The notes under the pieces were generated by a model. The model did no database searches, was not told the origin of the DNA, and was given only the letters and a program-made list of their open reading frames with translations. From Halorientalis regularis (GTDB taxonomy: Archaea; Halobacteriota; Halobacteria; Halobacteriales; Haloarculaceae): a DNA stretch of 64,000 bases. Location of the stretch: positions 124,001-188,000 of the forward strand of contig NZ_JALJCL010000007.1 of NCBI RefSeq assembly GCF_023698535.1, given 5' to 3'. This document shows positions 8,250-17,875 of this stretch, piece after piece; position 1 is the first letter of the stretch, and every line of letters starts with the position of its first letter. The position numbers and the translations under genes were made by a program.

Positions 8250-8846
8250 TCAGTCCTGGTCGTCGGTGCCGACGAACGTCCGGTACTTCAGGTCGTCTTC
8301 GCGCATCTCCTCGAGGACGCGCTCGACAAGTACCTCCTTCGGGTTGTGGAGGCCGCTGACCCGGGCCTCCAGATCCTCGAAGTTCTGGAACGGGCGACGG
8401 TCGCGCTCGTCGAGGATGTTGTTGCGGAGTTTCTTGCCGATCCCCGGCAGCAGGTTCAGCTGGTGGAGTCGTAGCGTGATGGGCTGGGCGTCGTTGTAGA
8501 AGTCGACGAACCGGTCCTCGTTGGTCGTGACGATCTCCTCGACGACGTACTCCAGTTCCGAGCGCGCGCCGCTCGGCAGGTCCCCGTACTCGATGCTGCG
8601 GATGCGCTGGACTGGACTGTCGTCCCCCCGTTCGACCGGGATACGGTCGCCGATCTGGACACCGGCGTCGTCGTCGACCCGGAGCTCGAACAGGTCGAAG
8701 TCGGATTCGGTCAGGACGTACGCGAGCGGCGACTTCTCGTACTGTGGGCGGTCGTCCTCGGTGCGACCGTGTGGCAGAAAGTCGAGCACGACACCCGTCT
8801 CGCGCTCGGTGTCTGCGGCCGAATCGCCGCTCTCGGAATCGCTCAT
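8250..8846 (-). CDS. DUF655 family protein (helix-hairpin-helix nucleic-acid-binding)
   Basis: A 198-residue protein. After an acidic N-terminus comes an OB-like region (IGDRIPVE, SIEYGDLPSGA), then helix-hairpin-helix elements, including LNLLPGIGKKLRNNILDERD near residue 135 and a second Gly-containing hairpin near SGLHNPKEVL. DUF655 proteins are conserved across archaea beside rpoF and ksgA and probably act in RNA or ribosome metabolism; the exact function is unknown. ATG at 8846 is chosen over a TTG 27 nt upstream. Confidence 0.88.
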   Translation of the reverse strand: MSDSESGDSAADTERETGVVLDFLPHGRTEDDRPQYEKSPLAYVLTESDFDLFELRVDDDAGVQIGDRIPVERGDDSPVQRIRSIEYGDLPSGARSELEYVVEEIVTTNEDRFVDFYNDAQPITLRLHQLNLLPGIGKKLRNNILDERDRRPFQNFEDLEARVSGLHNPKEVLVERVLEEMREDDLKYRTFVGTDDQD

Positions 8847-8897
8847 GCACGCCGATACGGCGACGGGATACATAAAAGCCCCAGCCGAGGGGAACCG

Positions 8898-9254
8898 CTA
8901 GACGTACTTCGCGACGACGTCGAGGATGTCGTCGAGTTCATCGCCCGAGAGGGAGAACCGTTCCTGGGCGTAGATGGCGCGCAACTCGTCGCGATCCTTC
9001 GGCATCGTGTTGGCGATCTTGTAGGCGGTCGCCTCGTCGACTTTCTCCAGGTCCAGCAGTTCGTCGACGAACTCCTGGGACTCCTCGGGGTCGAGCGTGG
9101 CGAAGCGGTTGACGTGCTCGATGGCCCGCGCCAGCTCGTAGCGCATCTCCCGATCCTCGTCGGCGGCCCGCTCGCGTTCGAGCGATTCGAGGATCTCTTT
9201 GGTCTCGGCGAGCGTCAGGTACTCCTCGCCGACCTTCTCCTTGAAGATCGTCAT
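8898..9254 (-). CDS. rpoF: DNA-directed RNA polymerase subunit F (Rpb4)
   Basis: A 118-residue protein matching archaeal Rpb4/RpoF, which forms the stalk of RNA polymerase with RpoE (Rpb7). Characteristic elements are the N-terminal [15 protein letters not shown] and the helical C-terminus with [19 protein letters not shown] and a final acidic helix. The ATG overlaps the L21e stop by 4 bp, coupling a ribosomal protein to a polymerase subunit as in many archaea. Confidence 0.93.
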   Translation of the reverse strand: MTIFKEKVGEEYLTLAETKEILESLERERAADEDREMRYELARAIEHVNRFATLDPEESQEFVDELLDLEKVDEATAYKIANTMPKDRDELRAIYAQERFSLSGDELDDILDVVAKYV

Positions 9255-9541
9255 TCCTGGGCGGTGATGTGGGCGGGCTTTGCGATGATCGTCTTCTCTT
9301 TGCCCTGATCCTCGATCAGGACCTTGTAGGCCTCGCCCTGCTTGCCGTCGACCGTTCCGGTGTAACCGTTGAAGCGGGGATGGAACCGACCGTCGTTGAC
9401 CGAGGGATCGATGTTGAGGTGGACTTGCTGGCCGTCCTCGAACTCCTGAACTGACTGCTGGGGCGGCGAGGTCCCCCGATCACGGGGGTCGTTTTTCAGC
9501 TTGTGGCGCGTCTTCTTGAGTGGACCGTGCGAATTGGGCAT
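9251..9541 (-). CDS. rpl21e: 50S ribosomal protein L21e
   Basis: A 96-residue ribosomal protein and first gene of the operon. It has the L21e pattern: basic N-terminus ([10 protein letters not shown]), [20 protein letters not shown] and the SH3-like [14 protein letters not shown] segment. The upstream 70 bp to the transducer gene would hold the promoter of the six-gene operon. Confidence 0.95.
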   Translation of the reverse strand: MPNSHGPLKKTRHKLKNDPRDRGTSPPQQSVQEFEDGQQVHLNIDPSVNDGRFHPRFNGYTGTVDGKQGEAYKVLIEDQGKEKTIIAKPAHITAQE

Positions 9542-9613
9542 TCGTAGCTGTCGGTTGTGTGGTCGGGCTTATAAAACGTGCGTTCCGTCGCGGACAGCGG
9601 TGTGACGACCCCG

Positions 9614-11893
9614 TCAGTCGTCGGTCGTCGCCAGATCGGGGTCGGCGGCGTCGATCTCCACGTCGGTCGCGTCGACGGTGAACTCGTCCATCAGCGCGCG
9701 CAGGTCCTGGGCCTGCTCCGCGATGGTCCGGGCGGTATCGGTCACCGACTCCAGCTGATCGGCCTGCGTCGTCGCGGTCTCGGCCACCTCGCCGGCGCGG
9801 TCGGCGGTCCGTTCGCTCACGTCGGTCGCCTGGTCGGTCATCGAGACGACCTCCTGTGCGGAGGCCGCCTGATCGTCGGTCGCCTCGCTGATCTCGCGGA
9901 CACCGTCGCTCGTCTGCTCGACCTTGTCCGCGATGTCTTCGAGCGCGTTCAGCGCGCCCTCGGTGGTCTCGACGCCGCTCTCCACGTCGTCCTGCATGGC
10001 TTCGATGTCGGCGACCGCCTCGCGGGTCTGGTCGGACAGCTCCGAGAGGAGGTCGTCGATCTCCTGGGTCGCCTCGCGGGTCTGTTCGGCGAGTTCTTTC
10101 ACCTCGTCGGCGACGACGGCGAACCCGTCACCGTCGCCGTCGGCGTGCGCCGCCTCGATGGACGCATTCAGCGCCAGGACGTTCGTCTGCTCGGCGATGT
10201 CGTCGATCAGATCGACGATCTCGGCCACGCGGTCGACCTCGTCGTCGAGCGCCTGCACGTCCGCGACGGTCTCCTCGGTCGCGGTCTCGATTTCGGCCAT
10301 CTCCGCGGCGGCCTCGCTGGCGGCCTCGGCCCCTTCGGTGGCTGCGGCCTCGGTCTCGGTGGCCAGGTCGGCGACAGTGTTGGCGGTCGCCGCGACCTCC
10401 TCGACGGTCGCACTGAGATCGTTCATCTCGTCGGTGACGCCGGTGAGTTGCTGGTTCTGCTCGACGGCGTCCTCGGCGATCCCCTGGACGCTCTCGGAGA
10501 CGGTTCGGCTCCGTTCACGCGAGGACTCGGTCGCTTCGACCGCACGGGTCGTCGACTCGGCCACGTCGTCGGCGAACGACCGGACGCGGGCGACCGTCTC
10601 CTCCAGTTCGCTCAGCGTCTCGTTGAACGCGTTTGCGATCTCGGCCATCGCCGAACTCTCGTCGTCGGGGTCCAGCCGACGGGTGAGGTCGCCGTCGGCA
10701 CACGCCCGGATCACCGAGCCGTACTCGTCGGCCGTCGCTTCCAGGTGTTCGGTGAACTCCTCGGCCTCGCGGCGAGCGGCCTCGGCTTCCTCCCGTGCGG
10801 CCTCGGCGTCGGCCCGGGCCTCCTCGCGGGCGCGCTCGACCTCGTCGATCCGGTCGGCGAGCGAGTCGCGCATACTGGCGAAGGAGGCGAACAGAGTCCC
10901 GATCTCGTCCTGTCGGTCCGTCTCCATCGACACGTCGAGATCGCCGTTCTCGATGGATTCGGCCCGGTCGACCAGTCGGTTGATCGACTTCGCCGTCGGT
11001 CGGACGATCACGAAGCCCAGCAGGAACATGCTCCCGGCGACCAGCCCGAAGATGAGGATGAGGTACTGGAGCGACTGCCAGCCGACCGCGTACGCCGACG
11101 TGGGCGCTCGCAGCAACACGATGAGGTCGGTTCCCGACACCTGCTGGTAGCTCAGCACCGTCCCGTTGGCCTCGAAGATTTCACCTTCGGCGGTCGTGTC
11201 TGTGAGGATCCGCTCTTCGCCCGCCCCCGTGTAGAGGTTCGTGGCGGACTGGTTTCCGTCGTACAGCATGAACCCGTTCCCGTCCATCACGATCACGCTC
11301 GACCCGTTGACCTGGGTCTGGAAGTCGAAGGAATCGGAGACCGAGACTTCGACCGCCACGGAGTGGTTCTCCCCCGGCACGGGGCTGACGAACGCAGCGT
11401 AGCGTTTCCCGTCGATGAGATAGGACTGGGAGAGATACACGTCGTCCGCGCCGTCGAGACCGTAGCTCGTCCTCGTGATCCACGGGATTCGCATACTCGC
11501 GGTCGCGATGTCGGCGGTGCTCCCGACGACCGATCCCCGGGTGAGGTCCACGTAGTGAACCGCACTCACCTCGTCGGCCAACCCGGCCTCGGTATCGTCG
11601 AGCGCGCGCTGGAGGGGCGGCCCCGGCTCCGCCTGGAGTGCAGTGGAGGTCGATACCGTGCGTGCCGTGGTCCGATACTGTGTGAGCCACTGGTCGACCT
11701 CCCCGCTGTATCGCTCGGTATCCGTTTCGAGCTGGTCGTAGACGGTCTGCTGTTCGGCGTCGCCGAGGACGCCGACGACACCGACAAGCGATAGCGCCAG
11801 CAACAGGAGGATCACCGCGACGGTGACAACGAACTGCCGGATGTAGGTCCGGCGGACCCGGTCCGGGAGATACCGTGTGAGACGGAAGTCCAT
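9614..11893 (-). CDS. Membrane-bound methyl-accepting chemotaxis transducer (Htr type)
   Basis: A 759-residue transducer. TM1 is at residues 18-45, an extracellular sensor of about 250 residues follows (CACHE-like, [11 protein letters not shown] and [12 protein letters not shown]), and TM2 is near 285-305. Next come a HAMP domain ([20 protein letters not shown]), a long Ala/Glu coiled coil, a second HAMP-like segment, and the MCP signalling domain with hairpin tip [20 protein letters not shown] (near residue 565). Ligand is unknown. An SD-like GGAGGAG sits about 10 nt before ATG, unusual here. No che or receptor partner is adjacent. Confidence 0.9.
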   Translation of the reverse strand: MDFRLTRYLPDRVRRTYIRQFVVTVAVILLLLALSLVGVVGVLGDAEQQTVYDQLETDTERYSGEVDQWLTQYRTTARTVSTSTALQAEPGPPLQRALDDTEAGLADEVSAVHYVDLTRGSVVGSTADIATASMRIPWITRTSYGLDGADDVYLSQSYLIDGKRYAAFVSPVPGENHSVAVEVSVSDSFDFQTQVNGSSVIVMDGNGFMLYDGNQSATNLYTGAGEERILTDTTAEGEIFEANGTVLSYQQVSGTDLIVLLRAPTSAYAVGWQSLQYLILIFGLVAGSMFLLGFVIVRPTAKSINRLVDRAESIENGDLDVSMETDRQDEIGTLFASFASMRDSLADRIDEVERAREEARADAEAAREEAEAARREAEEFTEHLEATADEYGSVIRACADGDLTRRLDPDDESSAMAEIANAFNETLSELEETVARVRSFADDVAESTTRAVEATESSRERSRTVSESVQGIAEDAVEQNQQLTGVTDEMNDLSATVEEVAATANTVADLATETEAAATEGAEAASEAAAEMAEIETATEETVADVQALDDEVDRVAEIVDLIDDIAEQTNVLALNASIEAAHADGDGDGFAVVADEVKELAEQTREATQEIDDLLSELSDQTREAVADIEAMQDDVESGVETTEGALNALEDIADKVEQTSDGVREISEATDDQAASAQEVVSMTDQATDVSERTADRAGEVAETATTQADQLESVTDTARTIAEQAQDLRALMDEFTVDATDVEIDAADPDLATTDD

Positions 11894-12086
11894 ATATCGG
11901 CGCTCCTCCAGCGACTATGATAAGCGTTCGTCCCGCATTATGCAGTCTGATAATCGACGGTTGAAGCAGTGACAGGCCGTCGACCGTAGAGAGACACGTC
12001 GAAAGCTGAACCTGGCAATATCGCCGGCGAAAATTCCGGTGAGCAGTTGCTATCGGACCGGGGAACCGAAACAGCGAGCGACGGCG

Positions 12087-12353
12087 CTAGAGGCGGCCGA
12101 CCGAGTCGACGTCGACGGACTCGACGCCTTCGACTTCGGCGAAGGACTCCTCGACGGCGTCGGTGCCGCCGGAGTCGTCGGGGACGACGACAGTCGGGAA
12201 CAGCGCGACGAGGCCGAAAGCCACGTCGTCACGCTCGAATCCGTTGATCTTGGCTCCTTCGGGGAGGGACTGTTCGAGACGTTCCTGCAGGGCGTCCAGG
12301 TCCACGTCCGGGCTCTGCGGCATTACCTTGATTTTGGCTGCGACTTTTCCCAT
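12087..12353 (-). CDS. ef1b: Translation elongation factor EF-1 beta (aEF1B)
   Basis: An 88-residue protein starting [20 protein letters not shown] and ending in [12 protein letters not shown], the compact archaeal aEF-1beta fold that exchanges GDP for GTP on aEF1A. The open frame extends far upstream but the ATG at 12353 gives the family's normal length. It follows a zinc-finger microprotein gene by 38 bp, the same pair seen in Haloferax volcanii. Confidence 0.93.
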   Translation of the reverse strand: MGKVAAKIKVMPQSPDVDLDALQERLEQSLPEGAKINGFERDDVAFGLVALFPTVVVPDDSGGTDAVEESFAEVEGVESVDVDSVGRL

Positions 12354-12391
12354 GGTAGTAGATTGCGGTGAGGGTTGATTGGGGTTGCGAT

Positions 12392-12571
12392 TCAGGGTCC
12401 GGTGAACCCGCAGTCCGGGCACTCGTAGAGGTTGCTCTGCTTGCGGCACTTGGCACACCGGTAGATCTGGTGGCCACAGTCGGGGCAATTGAACGCGGCC
12501 GCGTTCGTTCCCGAGATGTTGATCCCGCAGGAGATACACTTCTGTTTCCGCTTTTGTTGAGTGTCGCTCAT
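12392..12571 (-). CDS. Zinc-ribbon microprotein (HVO_2753-like)
   Basis: A 59-residue protein with four CxxC-type knuckles: CISCG, CPDCG, CAKC and CPDCG, enough for two zinc sites. It resembles the haloarchaeal HVO_2753 family located next to ef1b; in Haloferax that protein is a small structured zinc protein reported to affect biofilm and swarming. Its direct target is unknown. ATG at 12571 is preferred to a start 39 nt upstream. Confidence 0.85.
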   Translation of the reverse strand: MSDTQQKRKQKCISCGINISGTNAAAFNCPDCGHQIYRCAKCRKQSNLYECPDCGFTGP

Positions 12572-12655
12572 ACCTACCGCGAGGATAGCCCGACATATAA
12601 CGCTTAACAAAAGGCGTAGCCCTCGCGTCGGCGGGGAGTTCCCGGGCCGCTCGCT

Positions 12656-13282
12656 TCACGACCCCGGCAGGATGTCGCCCAGCGCGGCACCGATGGTCAT
12701 CGGTACGAAGGCGACGGCACAGGTACAGACGGCCAGCCAGGGAGCAGCCCAGTCGACGCGGCCCCACGCGGTACTCATAACGAGGGACAGCAGGAGAGAG
12801 ACGCCGACGACGCCCAGCAGGCGTCGCGGGACGAACCCGAGGATCGGCCTGTAGATCCGCACGTCCTGGAACTCGGCGACGTAGAGGATCCCGACCGTGG
12901 TCGCGACGGCGAATGCCAGCGTCCCGACGAGATAGACCGGGTGGGTAGCGACGAACGCGCCGACCTCCTGGGTGCCGCCCTCGACCATCATCGGGAGCCC
13001 GAAGAGGAGCGCGCCCAGCATCGCCTCCATGAGGTCGGCGCGGTCGAACCCGACGATGGTGCGGCCGAACACAGCGGGCTCTTCGACCTCGGTCGCGGTC
13101 TCGATGATGTCCTGAATCCGTTCCCGGCGGGCCGGGTCGGTCAGCGACGCCTCGTACTCGTCGAGTTCGTCGAGCAGGTCGCCGAGCGTCGGCGGTTCCT
13201 CGTCCGAGTCGTCGCCGTCTCGGGGTCGACGGCGCGCGTCGGGGTCGAACTCGTCGGCGTCCTCTCCTGCGTGGTCGGCCAT
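12656..13282 (-). CDS. DUF2391-type integral membrane protein
   Basis: A 208-residue protein with an acidic soluble N-terminus (about 70 residues, including [16 protein letters not shown]) and then five hydrophobic segments. The motif [22 protein letters not shown] is typical of the DUF2391 membrane family, whose function is unknown. Its ATG lies 4 bp after the end of the 3-hydroxyacyl-CoA dehydrogenase gene, so the two are probably one transcript, but a functional link is not evident. Confidence 0.75.
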   Translation of the reverse strand: MADHAGEDADEFDPDARRRPRDGDDSDEEPPTLGDLLDELDEYEASLTDPARRERIQDIIETATEVEEPAVFGRTIVGFDRADLMEAMLGALLFGLPMMVEGGTQEVGAFVATHPVYLVGTLAFAVATTVGILYVAEFQDVRIYRPILGFVPRRLLGVVGVSLLLSLVMSTAWGRVDWAAPWLAVCTCAVAFVPMTIGAALGDILPGS

Positions 13283-13286
13283 CGCC

Positions 13287-14186
13287 TCAGATCACGTCTT
13301 CGATGTCGTAGTCCTCGTCGTCGGCCACGTCCTTGGGTTCGCCACCCTCCCAGACGTAGAACCCGCGGCCGACTTTCTTGCCGGTGTCGCCGTTCTCGAC
13401 CTTCTCGCGGAGTATCTCGGGCGGTTCGAAGCGGTCGCCCAGTTCCTCGTGGAGGTACTCACAGATGTCGAGTCGCACGTCGAGTCCCACGCGGTCGGTG
13501 AGTTCCAGCGGGCCGACGGGGTGGTTGTACCCGAGTTCCATCGCGGCGTCGATGTCCTCGACGCTGGCGACGCCGTTCTCGACCATCCGCATTGCCTCGA
13601 CGCCCAGCGCGACGCCCAGCCGCGAGGAGGCGAAGCCGGGCGTGTCCGTGACGACGACCGGCTCTTTCTCGAGACCGTCGACGAACGCCTCGGCGCGGTC
13701 GGCGGTCTCCTCGTCGGTCTGGTCGGCCAGGACGACCTCGATCAGCCCCATCTTGTGGGGCGGGTTGAAGAAGTGCAGCCCGACGGCGCGCTCGGGGTGT
13801 TTCAGCGCGGCGGCGATGGACGAGACCGACATCGAGGAGGTGTTCGTCGCGATGATTGTCTCCTCGTCCACCTGGCCCTCGGCGTCGGCGAAGGTCTCGC
13901 GTTTGAGGTCCAGATCCTCCGGGACGGCTTCGATGACGATGTCCGCGCCCTTGAGCGCGGATTCGAGGTCGGTCGTGCCGTCGAGGTCGTCGACGGCCTG
14001 CTCTTTCTCCTCGGCAGTGATGTAGCCCCGGTCGACGCCGGCGCTGAGCCGGTTGCTGATCGTGTCGATGGCGTCCATCACCACGTTCGGTTCGATGTCG
14101 CGGATGCTCACGTCGTGGCCGGCGGCCGCACAGACGTGGGCGATGCCGGCACCCATCGTCCCTGCGCCAATAACTGTGACTCGCAT
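13287..14186 (-). CDS. hbd: 3-hydroxyacyl-CoA dehydrogenase
   Basis: A 299-residue NAD-dependent dehydrogenase of the short, monofunctional type. The Rossmann motif is VIGAGTMGAGIAH at the N-terminus. Catalytic His lies in GLHFFNPPHKM near residue 140, and ELGYNHPVGPLELTDRVG forms part of the C-terminal domain. It interconverts 3-hydroxyacyl-CoA and 3-ketoacyl-CoA, fitting fatty-acid beta-oxidation. A thiolase and HMGS-like pair lies just upstream on the same strand, and acyl-CoA dehydrogenase occurs elsewhere in the window (59680-60804). Confidence 0.92.
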   Translation of the reverse strand: MRVTVIGAGTMGAGIAHVCAAAGHDVSIRDIEPNVVMDAIDTISNRLSAGVDRGYITAEEKEQAVDDLDGTTDLESALKGADIVIEAVPEDLDLKRETFADAEGQVDEETIIATNTSSMSVSSIAAALKHPERAVGLHFFNPPHKMGLIEVVLADQTDEETADRAEAFVDGLEKEPVVVTDTPGFASSRLGVALGVEAMRMVENGVASVEDIDAAMELGYNHPVGPLELTDRVGLDVRLDICEYLHEELGDRFEPPEILREKVENGDTGKKVGRGFYVWEGGEPKDVADDEDYDIEDVI

Positions 14187-14235
14187 GTCAAGACCCGCGA
14201 GGCCGAGGGGTTAAACGTTTACGAGAGTTTTCGGC

Positions 14236-15654
14236 TTACTCGTCGTCGACCCGCGCTTTGCGTCCGTAGCGGATCACGCCCTCCTGCTTGTAGATTCGCC
14301 GGATGACGGTCGCCACGGCGTCGCCCACGTCGGGCGAGGTCTCCGCACCGACGACCTGCAGGGGCATGCTGACCGACTCGCCGTCGGCCTCGAAGGCCGC
14401 GATGGCGACGCCGTACTCGCCGCTCTTCTGTTGCTGGACGGCGAACTCGGGTGGTTCACCGCCCCGCGAGACGGCGGTGACGGCCTCGACGTCGCCCGTG
14501 TCCGGCAGTTCGACCGGCTCGAACTCCACGAGGGACCGACAGTCCGGGCAGGCCCCCTCGGGGGGGAACGCCAGCGAGCCACAGTTCGGACACCGCCCCG
14601 CGACGAGGCGGTGGCGCTGGGGGATCGACCGCTTCCACGTCGGCACGGAGACGTAGGCCGCGCCGCCGTTCGGTTCGCCGCTGGTCACGTCGCCCCGGCG
14701 GCGCAGGTACTCGGCGTAGGTCAGGTCCGTCCCGCCGTCGATGGCCAGGTCCGCGGGCACGGCCTCCTTCGCCTCGACGACGAACGCGTCCGCGCCGCCG
14801 CCGCTCCCGTATCCCGCGCCCAGCACGCTCTCGTGACCGTCGGCGAGGGCGGTCGCCAGCGACAGCGGCACGCTCGCGGCGGCCGTATCGCCCAGATCCT
14901 GCACCGTCGCGCAGGTGTGGACCGTCCCGTTGTCCAGCCCCATCGCGCCGGCGGCGCGGTAGGGGAGGCCGCCGTCGGGAGCCTGCACTGCCGCGGCATC
15001 CGGGTCCTCGGGGGCATCCACGGCGTCGACCGCACCGGCGAGCGTCTCGCGGAACGCCTCGCGGTCGTAGCTGGTCACGTCGATGCCCTCCACCTCCTCG
15101 CTCCCGGCGCGACGGAACCGCGTGCCGGGGTAGGGCTCGGCGTGTTCGGCGCGGTCGGTGATCGGTGCCGGGGCGTCCGCCCCGACCAGCATCGCCGCCG
15201 CACCCGCTCCAGCGGCGTGTTCGTGCGCGTCACTCGGTTCGCTCCGCGGACAGTCCGCGGCGACGACCAGCGCGAGTCCCTCCGTGTCTGCGTCGAGCGC
15301 CGCGAACAGCGCTCGCGTGCCGGCCCGCGTACTCCCGGTGAACGACTGGCGCGTGATGTCGTCGGCGACACCGAGGAACGACCCCAGCCGAACCGTCGGG
15401 TCCTCCTCGGCCATCGGCGGATTCGTGGTGGCGAACCCGAGCCAGTCCACGTCCGCGGCGTCCGCGTCGCCCGCGGCGAGCGCGCGTCGGGCGGCCTCCC
15501 AGCCCATCGTGAGTGCGTCCTCGTCGGCTTCGGGGACCGCCTTCTCCTCGATACCCGAGGCCTCGAAGCTTCCCCAGGCCTCGGCGAACTCCTCGGCGGC
15601 GACCCGGAGCCGGGGCGCGTAGGCACCGACCGCGTGAATCCCGTGGTCACTCAT
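14236..15654 (-). CDS. HMG-CoA synthase-like protein fused to a DUF35 zinc ribbon/OB domain; catalytic Cys replaced
   Basis: A 472-residue fusion. Residues 1-340 follow the archaeal HMG-CoA synthase fold (GAYAPRLRVAAEEFAEAWG, GIEEKAVPEADEDALTM). Residues about 345-472 are a DUF35: zinc ribbon with CPNCG and CPDC, then an OB fold. At the catalytic position archaeal HMGS has a Cys in ACKAGT; this protein has STRAGT, so residue 109 is Thr. In methanogens DUF35 bridges thiolase and HMGS in one complex. Here DUF35 is fused to the HMGS-like subunit and the thiolase is the overlapping upstream gene (ATGA). Likely role: a non-catalytic scaffold or CoA-binding partner of that thiolase, which is inference. 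Confidence 0.8.
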   Translation of the reverse strand: MSDHGIHAVGAYAPRLRVAAEEFAEAWGSFEASGIEEKAVPEADEDALTMGWEAARRALAAGDADAADVDWLGFATTNPPMAEEDPTVRLGSFLGVADDITRQSFTGSTRAGTRALFAALDADTEGLALVVAADCPRSEPSDAHEHAAGAGAAAMLVGADAPAPITDRAEHAEPYPGTRFRRAGSEEVEGIDVTSYDREAFRETLAGAVDAVDAPEDPDAAAVQAPDGGLPYRAAGAMGLDNGTVHTCATVQDLGDTAAASVPLSLATALADGHESVLGAGYGSGGGADAFVVEAKEAVPADLAIDGGTDLTYAEYLRRRGDVTSGEPNGGAAYVSVPTWKRSIPQRHRLVAGRCPNCGSLAFPPEGACPDCRSLVEFEPVELPDTGDVEAVTAVSRGGEPPEFAVQQQKSGEYGVAIAAFEADGESVSMPLQVVGAETSPDVGDAVATVIRRIYKQEGVIRYGRKARVDDE

Positions 15655-16880
15655 GCCGCATCACCTCCCGTGTCTCGCGGGCTTCGCCCGCTCGCCGACC
15701 CCGGGGCGCTGGGCGCCCCGCCCTTTTCGAACACGTGGACGACCGCCGCACCGCCCGAGCCGCCGACGTTGTGCGTCAGCCCGATCTGTGGGTCGTCGAG
15801 CTGACGCTCGCCGGCCTCGCCGGAGAGTTGCTTGAAGACCTCGACGACCTGCCCGGCCCCGGTCGCGCCGATGGGGTGCCCCTTCGATTTCAGACCGCCG
15901 GAGGTGTTGACGGGCATCTCGCCGTCGCGTCCGGTCTTCCCGCTGGCGACGAACTCGCCGGCCTCTTCGGGCTCGCAGAGGCCGAGGTCGGAGTAGGCCA
16001 TCAACTCGGCGATGGCGAAGCAGTCGTGGACCTCCGCGAAGTCGAGGTCGTCGGGCCCGTAGCCGGCCATCTCGTAGGCGCGGTCGGCGGCGTACTGCGA
16101 GGCCGGGACGGCGGTGTAGGTGTCGCGCTGGAACAGGCCCACGCGGTCGCTCCCGGCACCGACGCCGGCGACCCGGATCGGGTCGTCGGTGTAGTTCTCC
16201 ACAACGTCCTCGCTGGCCAGCAGGACACAGGCCGCCCCGTCGGTAGTCGGACAGCAGTGATAGAGATTGAGGGGGTCCGCGACCGTCGGCGCGTCCATGG
16301 CGTCCTCCAGCGAACACTCGAAGCCGAGCTGCGCGTGGGGATTCTTCGCGCCGTTCTCGTGGTTCTTGACGGCGACGTGGGAGAGCTGTTCGCGCGTGGT
16401 GCCGTACTCCTGCATGTGGCGGCTGGCCATCTGGGCGTAGACGCCGGCGAAGGTGGTGCCCGAGAGACGCTCCCACTCGGTCTCGCCCGACACGCCGAGC
16501 CAGTAGCGCACGGCGTCGCCGGACACGTCGGTCATGATCTCGACGCCGCTGGCCAGCACCACGTCGGCCATCCCGCTCCGGATGGCCTGGACGCCCTGCC
16601 GGACCGAGTAGCCCGACGCGGCACAGGCGTTTTCGACACGGGTCACGGGGATACCGTGCAGGCCGACGTGTTCGGTCACGGCCGGGCCGGGGAGCCCGAG
16701 TTGTCGTCCGCCGACGCCGAGGGTGCCGACGACCGCTTCGTCGACGGCTTCGGACTCGATACCGTCCGGCACGCTGTCACGGGCGTTCTCGAACGCCGTT
16801 CGAAACAGCGACCGGTAGCTCTCGCCCGGGAACGAGCCGTAGTCGGACTGACCCGCCCCGATGAGGTACGCATCGCGCAT
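15651..16880 (-). CDS. Thiolase (acetyl-CoA C-acyltransferase, SCPx/archaeal type)
   Basis: A 409-residue thiolase-superfamily enzyme. The nucleophilic Cys is in VENACAASG near residue 87, and the second catalytic His is in KSKGHPIGATG near residue 345. The last motif is HNVGGSGG instead of the bacterial CxGGG, typical of the archaeal/SCPx group that depends on a DUF35 partner. It cleaves or forms 3-ketoacyl-CoA. Co-translated with the HMGS-like/DUF35 fusion. Whether it serves beta-oxidation or acetoacetyl-CoA synthesis for isoprenoids cannot be decided; hbd nearby favours beta-oxidation. Confidence 0.88.
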   Translation of the reverse strand: MRDAYLIGAGQSDYGSFPGESYRSLFRTAFENARDSVPDGIESEAVDEAVVGTLGVGGRQLGLPGPAVTEHVGLHGIPVTRVENACAASGYSVRQGVQAIRSGMADVVLASGVEIMTDVSGDAVRYWLGVSGETEWERLSGTTFAGVYAQMASRHMQEYGTTREQLSHVAVKNHENGAKNPHAQLGFECSLEDAMDAPTVADPLNLYHCCPTTDGAACVLLASEDVVENYTDDPIRVAGVGAGSDRVGLFQRDTYTAVPASQYAADRAYEMAGYGPDDLDFAEVHDCFAIAELMAYSDLGLCEPEEAGEFVASGKTGRDGEMPVNTSGGLKSKGHPIGATGAGQVVEVFKQLSGEAGERQLDDPQIGLTHNVGGSGGAAVVHVFEKGGAPSAPGSASGRSPRDTGGDAA

Positions 16881-16985
16881 ACCTACCCTGCAAACCCGCG
16901 GTCTATAAACTTGTCACTACGGACCGGCGGTTTGTGCCGAATCTGGTACGTCGTGGCGGCTGGAACGCGAAACAGTTCCGGCGAG

Positions 16986-17828
16986 TCAGGCCGCCGCGGC
17001 CACGTCGGAGGCGTCGACCTCGAACAGTCGCGAGTTACAGTCCTCACAGGTCACGGCGACCACGTCGACGGTGCGACAGCAGGACTCGACGACTTCCTGG
17101 CCGAATCGCACCTGTCCGTCACAGGCGGGGCACTGTTCGACGAACAGCCGGAGCCCGGCGAGCAACTGTCCGCGGCCAGCTGGACCGGTGTCGGCCCAGC
17201 CGTCGTAGTAGTCGGGGAGTGCGCGGCCCGCGGCCACGTCCGCGAGGAAGGCCGCGCGGGACTCCCAGCGCCCGACGTTCCGTCCGTCGGCGTGAGCGAC
17301 GAAGGCGGTGCCGTACTCCTCGAAGGCCAGCTCCCCTGCATCGATGCCGACGATAGCGGCGACGGCTTCGCGGTCCGAATCCTCGTCGCGCTCGCGTTCG
17401 ACCCGTTCGCGGAAGTCCGCGGCGAACGCGGGCGTCAACCCGAGGTCGCCGTGGGGTTTCTCCTCCAGCACGCCGGCGTCGAGCAGCGTCGCCTCCACGT
17501 CTATCTCCTCGGCCGCTGGGGCTGTGGCCGTCTGGCCGCCGGTCTCGGCTTTGTCGAACCAGGCCAGCACCCGCTCCGGGAAGTACCGTTTCGTCAGTGT
17601 CGGCGTGCCGGGGACCAGATACCCCCGAAAATAGATCGCGGCGACCGAGAGCGCGAAGACGGTCCCACCGACGGTGGTGCCGACGAACGATCCCGCGGCG
17701 GTCGTGACGACGTAGCCGACGGCGACGGCCACCCCAATCGCGATGACGGTGTTCACCGCCGTACACGGCACACAGCGATCCTCCCCCGTGTATTCGGGTC
17801 TGCGAACCCGATCCAGTACGGTTCCCAT
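16986..17828 (-). CDS. Haloarchaeal membrane protein with C-terminal zinc-ribbon-like Cys motifs
   Basis: A 280-residue protein of unknown function. Near the start is DRCVPCTAVN, a Cys pair. Two or three helices follow (VIAIGVAVAVGYVV, TVFALSVAAIYFRGYLVPGTP). A soluble part contains CPACDGQVRFG and CEDCNSR with a further CC pair, so a zinc site is plausible. ATG at 17828 is taken; an upstream start adds 17 residues with no support. It follows a winged-helix gene by 47 bp on the same strand. Confidence 0.65.
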   Translation of the reverse strand: MGTVLDRVRRPEYTGEDRCVPCTAVNTVIAIGVAVAVGYVVTTAAGSFVGTTVGGTVFALSVAAIYFRGYLVPGTPTLTKRYFPERVLAWFDKAETGGQTATAPAAEEIDVEATLLDAGVLEEKPHGDLGLTPAFAADFRERVERERDEDSDREAVAAIVGIDAGELAFEEYGTAFVAHADGRNVGRWESRAAFLADVAAGRALPDYYDGWADTGPAGRGQLLAGLRLFVEQCPACDGQVRFGQEVVESCCRTVDVVAVTCEDCNSRLFEVDASDVAAAA

Positions 17829-17875
17829 GTCTCCCCGTAACGTCGGGTGAGAGGAAATGGCTGTCGGCGCGACAG

